A stretch of 64,000 nucleotides of DNA from Macrothele yani (lineage: Eukaryota; Arthropoda; Arachnida; Araneae; Macrothelidae), in assembly GCA_039090855.1 (NCBI GenBank), contig CM076995.1, positions 121,718,270-121,782,269 on the forward strand, given 5' to 3'. Both the position numbers and the translations under genes were made by a program. Shown here piece by piece: positions 1 to 11,394 of the stretch (position 1 is its first letter; every line of letters starts with the position of its first letter). The notes beneath the pieces were generated by a model. The model worked only from the letters and a program-made list of their open reading frames with translations, searched no databases and was not told where the DNA came from.

Positions 1-858
1 CACATGCATTTTTGCCATGTGCTGTTGCAAAAAATTCCATTCTGCTTTTATATTAAAGTCAGTCTCGTGGTAGCACGACTTGTTTTTGCATTTTGAAGCT
101 GCTCCATCGGAAAAATAAAATATCTTTTCAGGTTTTTGAGAAAAATGTGACTGCATGAAACTAATTAGGTAATGCTGAAACAGATGGACAGCTATACTGT
201 CGTGAATTAAGCAGTCGGATATAATCACAAAACTAACATGTACATGTCCTAGGTTCTGAGTTTTCTCATCTCAATAGTATATAACTATAGGATGCAGGGT
301 TGCTTGGGCATTGTTCCAGTGAAAACCCTGAGCTGCATCTTGCAATACAAAAGAATAATTTTCAGCAAAGTCACAAATTACTATGTATTGATTTTCTGTT
401 ATTGTCTTTAAGTTAAATGTCTTAAGTAACTTGACTGTTGAGTTGCTATAAAAGAATGGTGAAGCAGGGCTGGAAGTTTTCCAAACAGCAGGTCCAAAAA
501 CTCCTGTGTGGATTTTGATAATGTTTCAAGTACTGTCCTCTTCTCTAATTGCATCCATTGCTTGAATGTCACATTTTCTATAATATTTAGATGGAACAGC
601 ATGGCCTTTGGCTTCTTGTTTATTATAGCTGTCAGAAGGTGAAGAGGAATGTTCAGCAGCTTCAGAGTGAAATTTCTGGATTGCTTTACGACAACTATCG
701 CAGATCTTGTCTCCAGTTTTGAGCAACTAGTTCTGTAGCAATAGATTATTGGAAACTGGTTGCAGATTTTTTTTTGTTATATTTATGGTTTGGTTTCCCA
801 AGAGGGTTGCAACAGTAAACCACACTTGAAACTTTTGATGTGGGTGGTCTGCTGGCAT
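1..858 (-). pseudogene. Decayed uncharacterised protein gene, possibly transposon-derived
   Basis: Reading leftwards from an ATG at 858 gives a Cys-containing N-terminus (VVYCCNPLGKPNHKYN), then a CDSCRK segment at about 650-700. A frame change leads to a long conserved part containing IVICDFAENYSF, AAQGFHWNNAQAT and FYFSDGAASKCKN, which runs off the left edge. I recall this arrangement (CCNPL and CDSCRK cysteines, then acidic and aromatic blocks ending in FSDGAA) from many uncharacterised arthropod and cnidarian proteins, and suspect a transposase-like origin, but cannot name the family. It is broken: in-frame stops occur near 265 and just after the N-terminal block near 750, there is a frameshift near 530-600, and sequence seems missing after FSDGAA. 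It is probably not expressed as protein. Confidence 0.6.
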
Positions 859-2231
859 CCATCTTTTACTTTGCTTTTACTTTAAAACCTAGGAAAGAAA
901 CACAATTTGTTACCCTTATGGATATATATTAACTTTTTAACTAATTATAATTAATCCATTAACATTTGCAGTGTTTGTAAGACCAGGGATAACATTTTAG
1001 ACAGACAAAATAAACAATTCCTCAGTCAGTGATGGTGCATTTAGTAACATCCTTCTGTTATTTATTTTTTTATAGCGATCCCATTATGAAACTTTCAGGA
1101 TATGTAGAAAAATAATGTTTGTTAAACATACATTTTTTTCAGATCACATTTTTTTATATTTCAATTTTAAAATTTTAAAATTGGCATTAAATTTTTTTAA
1201 TAGTGTCATGTGGCATATCAAATGAAAGCCCAATTCAAGATCTTTAAAATGAGCCATAATTCATGACCCCAGCTCTACTAGAACCTGAGTAATTGGCAGT
1301 TAAAGTTTGCTCAGATGATGAAATTTCAGGGTTTTTTTTTGAAATTTCAAAAATCAATAACTCAAAAATGCATGCATTAAAAATTCTGAAAAAAATTCAT
1401 ATATGTTTATATTGATGAATTCTACAAATATACCAAGTTTCATAAAAATCAAAAATGGTCAGCTTGAAAATACTATTTTTGCTGGTTGATTTTACATGGA
1501 ATGATGACCCATACATACTAAGAATGGCTACAACCAACAAATCGGCGAGTGTACTACAATAATGTCCATGTACTGAATGACTGCTATTTTATCTGTATCA
1601 CAATCCCATCTCACATGCAACTGATAGTGGTAGAAATATGATATGATACTGTGTTAAGTGACGAAAGTAGATTCTGTGTAAGACAGATAAAAATGAAAAT
1701 ACTAGTAACTAATTCTATGTGAAATCAGAGAGTTACATAAGCCCTACTGTTAATATGTGGTATAATCAGTTACTACAGTTGAAAATACTTCTGGTATGCA
1801 AGAAAAACACTGTAACTAATCTTCAACCATTTGAGGAAGTGTCTTGTCAACACAACATATACTTACATATATGTGTAACTAACATTACTAGAGTTGTCTT
1901 GGAAAATGTTATGTTACTTGATGTGGTCATTCTCTAGACACATTTCAAATAGACAATCTATGAAGTAATGCAGGAAAACATCTGGCCCAACAATTACTCC
2001 TGACATGAACTTATTTATGATTGCAACTTCAATCTACAGAGGTAATCAATCATCCTGGAGGAATATATCAGCATCAGCTGCTCTGTCAGATACGCATTGT
2101 TTAAAAGAGGTCACAGCCTATTCTGCCACAAGCATTTGTCCACCCAATGTGTTAAAACATCATATTGCTACAGTAATTTATTTGTAACAGCTGGCACTAT
2201 ACAAGATGTATTTTCTATTGTCATCTACATA
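859..2231. other. AT-rich sequence with no recognised gene
   Basis: AT-rich, with short accidental reading frames only. The stretch 1180-1500 has the flavour of a dispersed repeat, but no termini or coding similarity can be shown. If the terminal exon of the kappaB-Ras gene lies inside the window it would be in this part or 2880-3062; I could not find it. Confidence 0.5.
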
Positions 2232-2879
2232 CAGGGTTCATACTCATTACAAAACAAATTCCAGGACTTTTTCAAGACTTCACTAAAAAAAATTCCAGAA
2301 GCTTAAATTTTTGCTAGAACCATAGTGCTTTGTTTTATATTTTGCAAATCGAGATGAAATTTACTATGCACTTAGAATTCTTATGGGTTCCACTGTTACA
2401 GAATGTTCTTTAATGTGTGTTACAGCTTCAACAAAGTAGCAAAATTTCCCCATATAAAAATTGCTCTGTATAAAACTTATATGAAGCAATCTGGAACTTA
2501 GTACAATGATGATAATAATACAAAACAATTTTCCCTGTCACACAATTGCCTATTCCTACACAAACTGGCCTGAACCAGGAGGCTAGATATCAGTCTCCTT
2601 CAGTGAGGAAAGTATGTGCTAGATGGAACGGCCATCTTGCTGAGATGACATCACTATCTTACTCATTGGAAGGAAGCAATGTCATCGCAAGCAGACACTG
2701 GAGGAGATGATGCAAAGTGATGCAATCAGTATAAAAATTTTGACCATTTTTTTTTTCTTTGTAAGATTATTCCAAAACCTTTACGCAAAAATATGAAAAA
2801 TCAAGGACTTTTACAGGCCTGGGGGAAAAAAAAAAAGGAAAATAAAATTCCAGGACTTTTCCAGGTGTCATGAATTCTG
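2232..2879. mobile_element. Non-autonomous hAT-like element (MITE)
   Basis: The left end reads CAGGGTTCATAC and the reverse complement of the right end reads CAGAATTCATGACACC. Both are followed within about 30 bases by the same motif (AATTCCAGGACTT and its complement). Flanks TACATA and TACGTA could be an imperfect target duplication. There is no transposase. The same GGTTCATAC terminus bounds the 6.2-kb element at 11730-17919, so the two may belong to one family. Superfamily assignment rests only on the CAGGG-type end. Confidence 0.5.
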
Positions 2880-2942
2880 TACGTATTTGCATATCAATAA
2901 AAAAAATGGCAACACTCAATGAGTGCAGAAATTAAATCATTT

Positions 2943-3008
2943 AAAATAATTCGTATTTTACATATTTGTAAAATAATTCGTATTTTACATATTTGTAAAA
3001 TAATTTGG
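2943..3008. repeat. Short tandem repeat, 27-bp unit
   Basis: A 27-base unit beginning AAAATAATTCGTATTTTAC occurs twice in direct succession (from 2943 and 2970), and a third partial unit starts at 2997. It lies in the intron just downstream of the kappaB-Ras exon at 3063-3149 and shows no coding potential. Confidence 0.85.
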
Positions 3009-3062
3009 AACATTGTTTTAATACAGTTATGATCACATAAAAAAAAAAAAAAGTTAACTTAC

Positions 3063-3149
3063 TTGGAGGTGGATTCATTTTTGAAGCCAGATAAACAAAA
3101 GGTTCAATAAGTGCTCTTCTGTCAGTAGCAGAGACTTCAAAAATTTTAA
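3063..3149 (-). CDS. NKIRAS: kappaB-Ras (NKIRAS-like) GTPase, late internal exon
   Basis: This 87-base exon is entered from TTTTCATTGCAG and left at CCTCCAA|GTAAGT on the minus strand. It begins in phase 1, completing a Val codon with the G left over from the exon at 23166-23259. It encodes [18 protein letters not shown] followed by [10 protein letters not shown] and ends one base into the next codon. This matches the region after the Switch/NKxD core of kappaB-Ras proteins (human KBRAS1 has WEVTVTDRKTLIEPF then LASKLSQPQSK). VSAT stands where Ras proteins carry the G5 SAK motif. In vertebrates kappaB-Ras binds I-kappaB and dampens NF-kappaB and Ral signalling; an equivalent role here is inferred. 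The C-terminal exon was not found. Confidence 0.85.
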
Positions 3150-4417
3150 CTGCAATGAAAAGAAAATTTGTAGAATATGTACAACAGAGTAGCAGAATGT
3201 AGACATAAGCGTGAACGCTGAACGTGGATAGTTTCCAAATTATTAGCACATTTTGCAGATAGTTTTTTGCTTGCAGATTAAAAAAAAATAAAAATTTTAT
3301 TTATAGCAATTAAAACACTTAAGGCTTTACTCAGATTAATATACTTAATTCAATTTTAATTTGAAGAAATTTCAATTATTTTTCACATCTCAGACCTGTT
3401 TGTAATCCGGGTGTAGCCCAGAATTCCGGGTTTTTGTCACATTCCAAACCCGTAAATTCGGGTTTTTAAGTTTTAGAAGAATTTGAGATGCTTCGGACAT
3501 TTCATTTCTAAAAATGCTACAAAATGGTAACTAAACTTCAGGTTCTATTTTCTTTGGGAATTACACAGTGTTTGATTAAAAACACTGCATGTCCGTGCGA
3601 ATGGTGAATGTAGACGATTTGTGACACCTTGTGAGTTTCTTTTGTTATCAAACAAGCTCTCAAGATAACAGCCTGCTGAAAGGAAGGCTTCTTTTCATTA
3701 TTTTGAAAGTTCAAATAATTTGATTATTTTTTCTAACTACTTTTAGAAATTGAATGGAATCCACTGTAGGCTTCAAGTTCAAGTAAAACTGGTTTACATA
3801 GACTGCTCAATTAACATATAATATGAAGGGCAAAATTTGATTTTAAAGATGCAATGCCTGAAGGATTTTGCACAGTGAAAGGAAAATTGGGTACAAGAAA
3901 AGATGCGAAGTTTAACTGCACAAGTACTAGGTCCTATTTGTCGTGTAGCTAGTTCATATGTGCGTATTATACATTATATGTATATTGGCACTGAGCTGAG
4001 AGTTTCAGGGTTTCTTGTGTCACCTCACAATCACCCCTGACATCTTCTGAGTTCTTTTGTTTTTACAGACATTTCTGGCCTCTAGATTTTATCAAGGCCT
4101 GTTCTCAGTGTATAGGAACTGTGCCAAAAGTTTCATTTACATAGCAAGAATTTAAATTTTATTGGGATTCCTCTTGCAGTTGCCAGTTATTAAATTAAAA
4201 TATTTACCTTATGTATTTTGTAAGTCTACTATTTTTGAATTAAGTTGCTGAAAATGCTATTTATAATGTCGTTTGAAGGTTTATTGATGGAACCATTTTT
4301 CTAGATATAAAAACTTTCTTTAATTAGTCTCTTGTTTTTACAAGGTTCATAGTCCAATATTTTGCCATAAAGGTCCATTTCACACACACTGCTGCACATT
4401 CAATTGTAAGGTACAAA
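3150..4417. other. Intron sequence, no gene recognised
   Basis: Left part of the roughly 20-kb kappaB-Ras intron. It includes a degenerate run with repeated CCGGGTTTTT-like motifs near 3405-3460 and a solo foldback arm at 4051-4115 (listed separately). No reading frame is supported. Confidence 0.5.
4051..4115. repeat. Solo arm related to the 43.7-kb foldback element
   Basis: The segment from TTCTTTTGTTTTTACAGAC to TGTTCTCAGTGTATAG closely resembles one arm of the inverted repeat at 43738-43988. Only one arm is present, so this is a fragment or half-copy of the same dispersed family. Confidence 0.7.
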
Positions 4418-4805
4418 ATCAAAATATAAATCTCCGGATGCCCAAACAATACAAAACAAAAATGCTGAACAAGAATAGGATCTCCACCCCCAGCAGGATC
4501 AAATAAAGAAGTATTAAAATTTCGATCAGTCAAAAGTACAGTAATAGCCTCCGCTAAAACAGGTACAGACAATAACAAAATTGTAGGAATTAAAACAGAC
4601 CAAACAAATAGAGGAACATGTTCCATTATCACCCCTGACCCCCGCATATTAATAATAATAGTAATAAAATTCACAGTCCCCATAATCGAAGACACACCCA
4701 CTAAATGTAAAGAAAAGATTGCAAAATAAATCTATCCCACCTCCTTTATGCCCTAATCCTGAAGAAAGAGGAAGATAAATAGTTCACCCAACCCCACTCT
4801 GTGTC
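4418..4805 (-). pseudogene. cox1: Nuclear mitochondrial insertion (NUMT) of cox1
   Basis: The minus strand encodes a piece of cytochrome c oxidase subunit I. Landmarks are [57 protein letters not shown] and [10 protein letters not shown]. One Trp of the G-W-T block is TGA, as in the mitochondrial code, so the piece derives from mtDNA rather than a nuclear gene. Frames shift near 4710 and in the LFWFFGHP block, and similarity stops abruptly after YILI at about 4418. Only about 130 of the roughly 510 residues of COX1 are present. It is non-functional and useful mainly as a lineage marker. Confidence 0.92.
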
Positions 4806-5039
4806 CTCATTGAATCTGTAATGTCCTAATAATTATTTATTGTTTTATTAAATTTTCTCTAAATTATCTTATTTTATTGTTATAGTGGTTCGCAGCAAGT
4901 TTTCTGTTTCAGTGGTTGTGTATGCAGATACATTTTATTTTTATATAATTCTGATGTACAATAAAAACTGCAGTACACCTTAATACTATTTACCGCACAC
5001 GAATGCACATTCATACCCAGCCAGTGAAGTAGAAACTTT

Positions 5040-7278
5040 TACTCAGTACTGGGTTGGACCTCCTTCAGCCTGAATTACAACATGTATGCTCTTGGGCATA
5101 GATTCAACAAGGTTTTGGAGTGAATCTACGTCTACGGTATTCCAGTCATTCACCAAACAGTCTTTTGGCTCAGATTTGATGGAGAGAGGGGACTTTGCTC
5201 CTGGTTCTAACATGTCCTGTCCTGTATATTCTCAATGGGGTTCATATGTGGGCTCTGTGGTGGCCAGGGAATATGGTGGAAGTTGCTGTTTTGCTCAATG
5301 AACACATCTTGCACAATGAACAGTAGCATTGTCGCCCATAAAATAGCAGTCATCAGATGGATAAAAGGTCAACATTGCAGGATGGACTTAAATCAGCAAC
5401 AATGTTCAGATAATCCTTGGAGGAACATCCAACCTTCACCAAATCATTCTGCTCTTAACCATCACACCACTTTTTAAAACTCTTTCTTTGATGGTCCTGT
5501 GTCTGGTGCTCTTTGGCCAAATATGGCACTTGCACCATAAAAATCAATCAACCAACACCCAACTTTCCAGCAATATCAGGGAACCTGTTCTGTATCAACA
5601 GAATGTGCCCCTCACTGTGGTTGGGCACCACCTTGAGAACCTTAGTTGTGTTTACAAGGCTAGCTGTTTCTATTGCTTTATGGGGCTCCTACCAAAATTT
5701 AATTTTGTCTACCATTGGTACAGAACAAGGATGTATCACAACTTGTCAGACACCCCATGTGACTTCTTCCCAATCTTCCAGTGACCAATTAGTGTTCCTG
5801 ACACCACTGGGTAACGAACTTTCTGGTTCTTCACAGAAATCAGTGGTTTCTGTATACGTCAATGAGCCATTACATTATGACCACCTACCTAATAAGCTGT
5901 AGGACCCCCTTTAGCCCACAAAACAGTGGCCACTTGGTGAGGCATTGATTCGATGAGGTGGCGATAGGTATCTGGTACCCGTACATTTCGGGATGGTGGT
6001 GATTTAGCGTGAACCCGTTTTTCCAAGTCAAACCACAAATGTTTGACTGGGTTCATGTCAGGTGAATTTGGAGGCCAGGGCATTAACAAAGTCACCAGCA
6101 TGTTCCTTGAACCACTCCTTGATGATTCTGGCAGTGTGGCATGGCACATTATTCTGCTGCTAATGGCCATCACCAGCATAGAACACATTTGCCATGAATG
6201 AGTGAACTTGGTCAGCAATGATGTTCAGATACCTGACAGCTGCCAGGGATTGTGCTATTGGAATAATGGGGCCTAAAGTGCCCAAGAAAACATAACCCAC
6301 AGCATAGCACTGCCTGCCTGTTTTTCCACCCAACAGTGCATCCAGGTGCCATAGCCTCCATTGGTAATTGGTGTACCTGCGCTCGGCCGTCTACGTCATG
6401 CACCAGGAATCTTGATGATCTTGGGCCCACTTCATGCATTGTTCAAGATGACGTGCAGTGAGCATAGGGACCCAGCTGAGTCTTCAGCTATGCAGGCCCA
6501 TTTGCGGAAAGCTGCGATGAACTGTGTGCTGTGACACATTGCCCTCATCACCACTGTTGTAGCTACAGGTGATTTTTCACACTGTGAACAATGCGCAACA
6601 GTCGCCGCTCCCCTCTAGCATAACTGAACCGCATACAACAGACGGTTGGATGACAGTTCATTGTTTGGCCATCTGTGTACCACTTTTGATACATACTCAC
6701 TACAGTGCCATGTGAACAACCCACAAGCAACACCGTTTCCGAGATCGTAGTTCCCGAGGCACCGTGCTATCACAATTTGTCCTTTATCAAGCTCCGATAA
6801 ATCGGCAGCTTTTCCGATTCTGACTCTGAACACTCTACTAACTGAAAGCTGGTCCTTGTGTTGTGTAAATACTGCTCCGTGAACTTCATCTGCACCACCG
6901 TTCGGTCTCCAGGCTGTGGGTGGTCATAATGGAACAGCTCATCGGTGTAGGCATGCAACTGCCAATACTGATCCTCCTCAATTCCCTATGCATAGTTTGT
7001 TGAGATATATGTTAAGAACAGCCTTCACTGAATGCTTCAGTCAACTGCTGCAAACAGGAAGTCTTATTTTTTTCATACAAGTCTTCTCAGATGACGGTGA
7101 TCTAATTCCTGACAGATTGCTGTTGCTCCACAGTGGGTTAAAGACTCGGGATATCTGACGTTTTGAGAAACCAGTCAGCTCTGTTGTTTTCAAAACTGCC
7201 ACTCCAGCTGGACAAGCACCCACAATAGACCCTTTATCAAACTTTAAAACATCCTTTGTTTTTCCCATTGTGATCAAC
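5040..7278 (-). mobile_element. Tc1-like element A, decayed, split by Tc1-like element B
   Basis: The N-terminal HTH of a Tc1-type transposase starts at about 7268 (MGKTKDVLKFDKGSIV, then TGFSKRQISRVF) and runs to about 6950. The C-terminal half lies at 5040-5854: a GDNATVHCARCV block holding the second catalytic Asp, then SLQNLVESMP and VIQAEGGPTQY. The halves are separated exactly by element B (5855-6949). Several stops and frameshifts are present. Its terminal inverted repeats were not identified. The family moves by DDE cut-and-paste into TA; this copy cannot encode an intact enzyme. Confidence 0.75.
5855..6949 (-). mobile_element. Tc1-like element B with terminal inverted repeats
   Basis: The ends are inverted repeats: left TACGTCAATGAGCCATTAC then ATTATGACCACC, right (complement) TACACCGATGAGCTGTTCC then ATTATGACCACC. 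This is a terminus commonly seen on arthropod Tc1 elements, and TA flanks both ends. Minus-strand coding starts near 6815 with IGKAADLSELDKGQIV and ends near 5889 with WPPNSPDMNPVKHLWFDLEK and KGGPTAY. The catalytic-Glu position of NPIEHLWD is Lys here (NPVKHLWF). Frameshifts and stops are frequent, and at about 1.1 kb the element is shorter than a usual Tc1. It is non-autonomous. Confidence 0.85.
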
Positions 7279-7860
7279 AGTACTGATGGTTACTGATAAG
7301 CAGCAGTCTTAATAGTTGCCTAGCTCATGTGACCACATATTTTGCACATACGCTGAGTAAGTGACCTTTACATACACCTACATAGGTTTCTAATTCAGTA
7401 GCTGGTGTGTTTACAAATACAGAGTGTTATTGTGTGAAAAATCTTGCCCACCTTACAGAAAAGACTAAAATTCCAACAACTATAAATATATAAAATTTAA
7501 GAAAAAGAGACACATATAAATTTGTGCTTGTGAACTTAAAAAAATTATGTATGCTTTAAAAAGTCAGATCACTTCTCAAAAGTAATTTACTGAAATTTGG
7601 TTGATATGCTTTTGATAGTTTAAGATGAATAAGATGGATTTTCAGGCACATATTCTTTGACATATTTTACTTGGGGAGGGGCTCCAGCTTGAAAAAATAA
7701 TGACACATACTTGTATGGCCATATTCTTGTAATTTTACAAATCAACGATGATACTAAGTGTACTACAACCATTAATATTCTGATTAGTAATGTAACAAAA
7801 TATAAGTGTGTAACAGTAAAACCATAATATCAGGTAACATCAAAAGTACTTGCCATTTTC
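7279..7860. other. AT-rich stretch without recognised features
   Basis: No coding similarity, repeat termini or RNA gene could be seen between the Tc1-like element A and the 3' end of the mariner remnant that begins near 7900. Confidence 0.5.
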
Positions 7861-8130
7861 GGAGACTGAGACTAAATATAATACATACGTAGTAGAAAAG
7901 CAATTCATTCATCAAAATAATTATGGGCATCAACAACGTTCTGCCGTGTTAAAAACTTATACACACTGGTGTGCAAAAATTAAGGACGAAGAGGAGATAT
8001 TAGCAGGTGTGCAAACATTAAGGCACGAAGAGGAGAAATTAGCATAACAGCGGAACGAGCAGGCAGAACGGACCGAAAGACCGCTCTAGACTAGGGTCTG
8101 GACGGTAGAGCATGCACATATATGCAGCAT

Positions 8131-8143
8131 GGGGGGGGGGGGG
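8131..8143. repeat. Homopolymer run of G
   Basis: Thirteen consecutive G within the 5' untranslated part of Tc1-like element C. Length is prone to sequencing and replication error. Confidence 0.9.
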
Positions 8144-8249
8144 TATAAAAAGCACACAGGTGGTGTACGCTCAGCAATTCGGTGAAAAGCTATTACACTG
8201 TGTACACGATTTGAACGACATCGGTTTGCTGCCACCGTGTGATACGGCC

Positions 8250-9227
8250 AACAGGCAATCCAGTAGACGACATCTAGATGACTTTACCCGAGGTTGCGTC
8301 ATTGGGAAGTTGGAAGAAGGTCGAAGTGTGACTAGTGTGGCCGAGGAGTTCGGGATCGCTCACAGCATCGTTTCACGAGCTTGGATAGCATTTCAAACGA
8401 CAGGAACAGCTGTCCGGGAGTTTAGCAGTGGTCGTCCACGAGCAACCAAACCATGGCGGCGGACGACCGGTATATTGTTCTACAGGCGAGGAAAGACAGA
8501 CGGCAGACAGTGGGAGAAATCGCAAGGCACATGCAACAGACAACTGGACATCAGTTATCGCGTTTTACCATGGCCAGGAGGCTGCACAAAAGTGGTCTAT
8601 TTGTACGACGACCAGTACGGCGTATGCCATTAACGCCTGCTCATCAGTGATGGCGGTTTCTGTGGTGCCAGGAACAGAAGAACTGGACACATCAGCAATG
8701 GGGTCGAGTTCTCTTTACGGATGAGAGCCGATTTAATCTGACAAGAGATTCTGGACGTATACACATCTGGAAGAGAGCAGGGAACACGCAATCACACCTC
8801 CAACATCATCAAAAGGGACCGGTTTGGAGCTGGCGGAGTTCTCGTTTGGGGCGGTATCATGCTTGGTAGCCGTACTGACCTCTACATCTTCCAAAGAGGT
8901 TCAGTCACTGGTGTCCGCTATTGTACCGAGGTTCTCCTGCCTCACGTGTGTCTGTTTAGAGGTGCTGTGGGTCCTGAGTTTCTCTTCGTGGACGACAACG
9001 CTACACCTCATCATACAGTGGCTGTCGCAGAGCTGCTGGAGAGTGAAGATATTCAACGCATGGATTGGCCCGCAAGGTCCCCGGACCCAAATCCAATCAA
9101 ACACGTGTGGGACCTTCTCAGGAGATGCTTGGCAGCACGTCACCAGCCGCCAGCAACGATTCCGCAGCTGCGATTGGCGCTACAAGAAGAATGGGCCGCG
9201 ATGCCTCAGCATGGACAGATGTTGTAA
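8250..9227 (+). pseudogene. Tc1-like transposase, disrupted
   Basis: The paired HTH region begins at RHLDDFTRGCVIGKLEEGRS and SVAEEFGIAHSIVSRAW, followed by the GRPRAT linker. A frame change near 8450 leads to AADDRYIVLQARKDRR and HQLSRFTMARRLHKSGL. A stop follows LTPAHQ near 8650. The catalytic triad positions are FTDESRF (D1, near 8720), FVDDNATPHHT (D2, near 8990) and PDPNPIKHVWDLL (near 9090), where the expected Glu of NPIEHVWD is Lys. One frameshift near 8450, another near 8860, the stop and the E-to-K change all argue that this copy is dead. It is related to the DD34E Tc1 family. Confidence 0.88.
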
Positions 9228-10479
9228 ATCCTGCACTGCAGTCGGCGGTGATCACATCCCCTACTAAAGACTGGATTTTTCTTGGCAGCCGCCAGTCACA
9301 TGGACATTTCTGTCTTCCGTCCAGTTGTGCTCGAAGCTACCTTTTCAATAAAGTGCCTTTGTATCCTTTGGATTCCTTGTTTGGAGGGTTTTGTTCACTT
9401 GTCCCATATTCTTACATCTTGGAGATCTTATGGTATGATTTGAGTCTATGTAGAGCACTTTTGCACGACGTTACATTCGAAAAACCGTCTCGTCCTTAAT
9501 TTTTGCACGCCAGTGTATAACGCTGTGATAAAATGCCTGGTCATGGGAAGAGAATAAGTTTTGGAGGGCAGCGTGCTACTCATCAAAGTTGGAGAAGTCG
9601 TGCTCACACAACTGATTGTCGAGCGAAAGAAACAGGCGATAGTCTGAAGGAGAGATATATGGTGAGTAAGCTGGATGACATAAAAGCTCCCACCCAAGTT
9701 CTTTGATAGTGTTTCTGGTCAATTTAGTGGAGTGGGCACCAGCATTACCTTGAAAGAGCAGAACTCACTTTCTGTTGACCAGTGCTGCTTCCTTCTTTTT
9801 CAGTTCCTCATGCACACGTTTTAATTGTGCACAGTACACTGCTGTGGTAATCGTTTGGCCGTGTTGAAAGAGTTAATAATGAATACCACCATGTGCTATC
9901 TCCCATACACACAGCATAACTTTACATGGATGCAGTGCTGGCTTTCATGTGTGAGGAATTCGAGTCACCGATGGACAACCAATGTCTGGAACATTTTGGG
10001 GTTGCTGTGCTGGACCCACTTCTCATCACACATGTGAGTACCCTATCCAAAAATGGTTTCTTGTCATAGTGAGACAGTAATGCAAGACAAGCTGAGACAC
10101 GTTGTTGTTTGTTCACTGCAGACAGTTCATGTGGCACCCATCTAGACAATTTGTATGCTGTAACTACTGCATGCAGATGTCTTCGGATGGTTTTATCACT
10201 AACACCAAATGACTGGGCTAGTTTCTGGCATGTTTGGCTACTGTCCTGCTCAACAGCAACTTTCAGGGCTTCTGTGGCAAAAGCTGACAGGACGACCACT
10301 CCCAGGCTTTTCTTTAAGGGATTCATTCATCTCCGTCTTTGAACTTTCGAAACCAATTCTGAGCTGGGCATTCCTTCACAGCATCTGCCCCAAATGCAAC
10401 AAGTTGTTTCTGCAGCAGATGAACCGAGTTTAAATTCGTATAACAAACACCCACGAATAATCTCCACTGATACTGCCAT

Positions 10480-11394
10480 TGTAATTGCACGTCTTTTCAC
10501 TACCAAACTGCTTACTCATCTGATTCATATGTGCAGGGCATCTTGGGATTTCAGCTGACAATATACTGTGGGCAGATCACCATCTCTCTGTAAATTCAAT
10601 CATTACAAGGCTGTTTCTTTCGCTCCCTCGAAAAATGGGAAATACTTTTGTGGTTACCTGATAGATGTCAATTTAACCATTGTAATGATTTTGTTAATGC
10701 CACTATATATAACTTTTAGATAAATAAATGGTGGGTGTTATTTCACAATTTTTCGTGATATGAAAACTATGTGATGGATGATTTTATTTTCATAAGGAAC
10801 ATGCTTATGATTATGTATGGGATCTTTTATTTGGAAATTCTTGAGTACTGCAGTTTTCTGGATGAAGGGTTTTCCCATAATTTGGAGCACCATGCTTTTA
10901 AAAATAAGGACTGCTAAAACTTAGCTGCTCAAAAACATTTTAGGTTTTGCAGTTCTTATTGTGATGCCATCTTAAATTACAGAAAGTGATGTCCATTGTA
11001 ATAAATTATTCAGAGAGCTGCAAATGGTGAATTTATTTCATAATAAAAGAAAAAAAATTAAAACAGAATGTTTGAGTATTTTTGTTATAAAAATTGCCTA
11101 TAACGCTGATCGCATTGTACCGGGGAGCCAAGACTCGGCCCTCCTGATGTACAGGGATGCAATGAATGTCATTGCTCTTCCGAGTTTGGCTTATGGACTA
11201 CCCATTACCTATGGGGTCAGCCACTGACACCAAGCATATGTGAAGGTTGGAGACAGGATTAGCGTTCACTGTTTTGATGAATCTTATTTTTTTTACTACA
11301 AGTAACTAGGTCCAACCCCAAACAATAATTAAATAAAATTAATGTTGAATAAATGATCCTACAAAACTAGAATACATCATAGCTTAGTCATATA
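10480..11394. other. Intron sequence without recognised features
   Basis: AT-rich apart from a locally GC-richer patch at about 11100-11210. No transposon termini, RNA gene or coding similarity recognised. Confidence 0.5.

Larger units (their letters stand above)
7962..9517 (+). mobile_element. Tc1-like element C with terminal inverted repeats
   Basis: The inverted repeats are CACACTGGTGTGCAAAAAT then TAAGGACGA at the left and CACTGGCGTGCAAAAATTA then AGGACGA (complement) at the right, flanked by TA. At the left end a roughly 38-base block beginning GGTGTGCAAA is duplicated in tandem (about 7968-8045). The transposase runs from about 8250 to 9227. The element sits in a mariner remnant that reads the opposite way, so it is the younger of the two. 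Confidence 0.9.
7900..10479 (-). mobile_element. Mariner-like element remnant, split by a Tc1-like insertion
   Basis: The transposase starts at an ATG at 10479 (IRGCLLYEFKLGSSAAET) and continues through VAVEQDSSQTCQKLAQSFGV, an HTH, and the mariner-specific SRWVPHELSAVNKQQR linker. The first catalytic block (LTCDEKW) is degraded to LTCVMRSG. The C-terminal part at about 9530-9720 still resembles the GWELLCHPAYSP block. The final codons (AHNYFDE then stop) lie at about 7905-7960, on the far side of the Tc1-like element at 7962-9517, which shows that the Tc1 inserted into the mariner. Multiple frameshifts and stops are present. The terminal repeats were not identified, so outer limits are approximate. 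Confidence 0.8.

Noticed and set aside
1..3062. Search for the last kappaB-Ras exon
   Set aside because: No segment continuing SKS-type codons after a good acceptor could be identified with confidence.
2941..3249. 102-codon open frame covering the exon at 3063-3149
   Set aside because: Only the central part is real coding sequence; both flanks are intron read through, including a tandem repeat and an A run.
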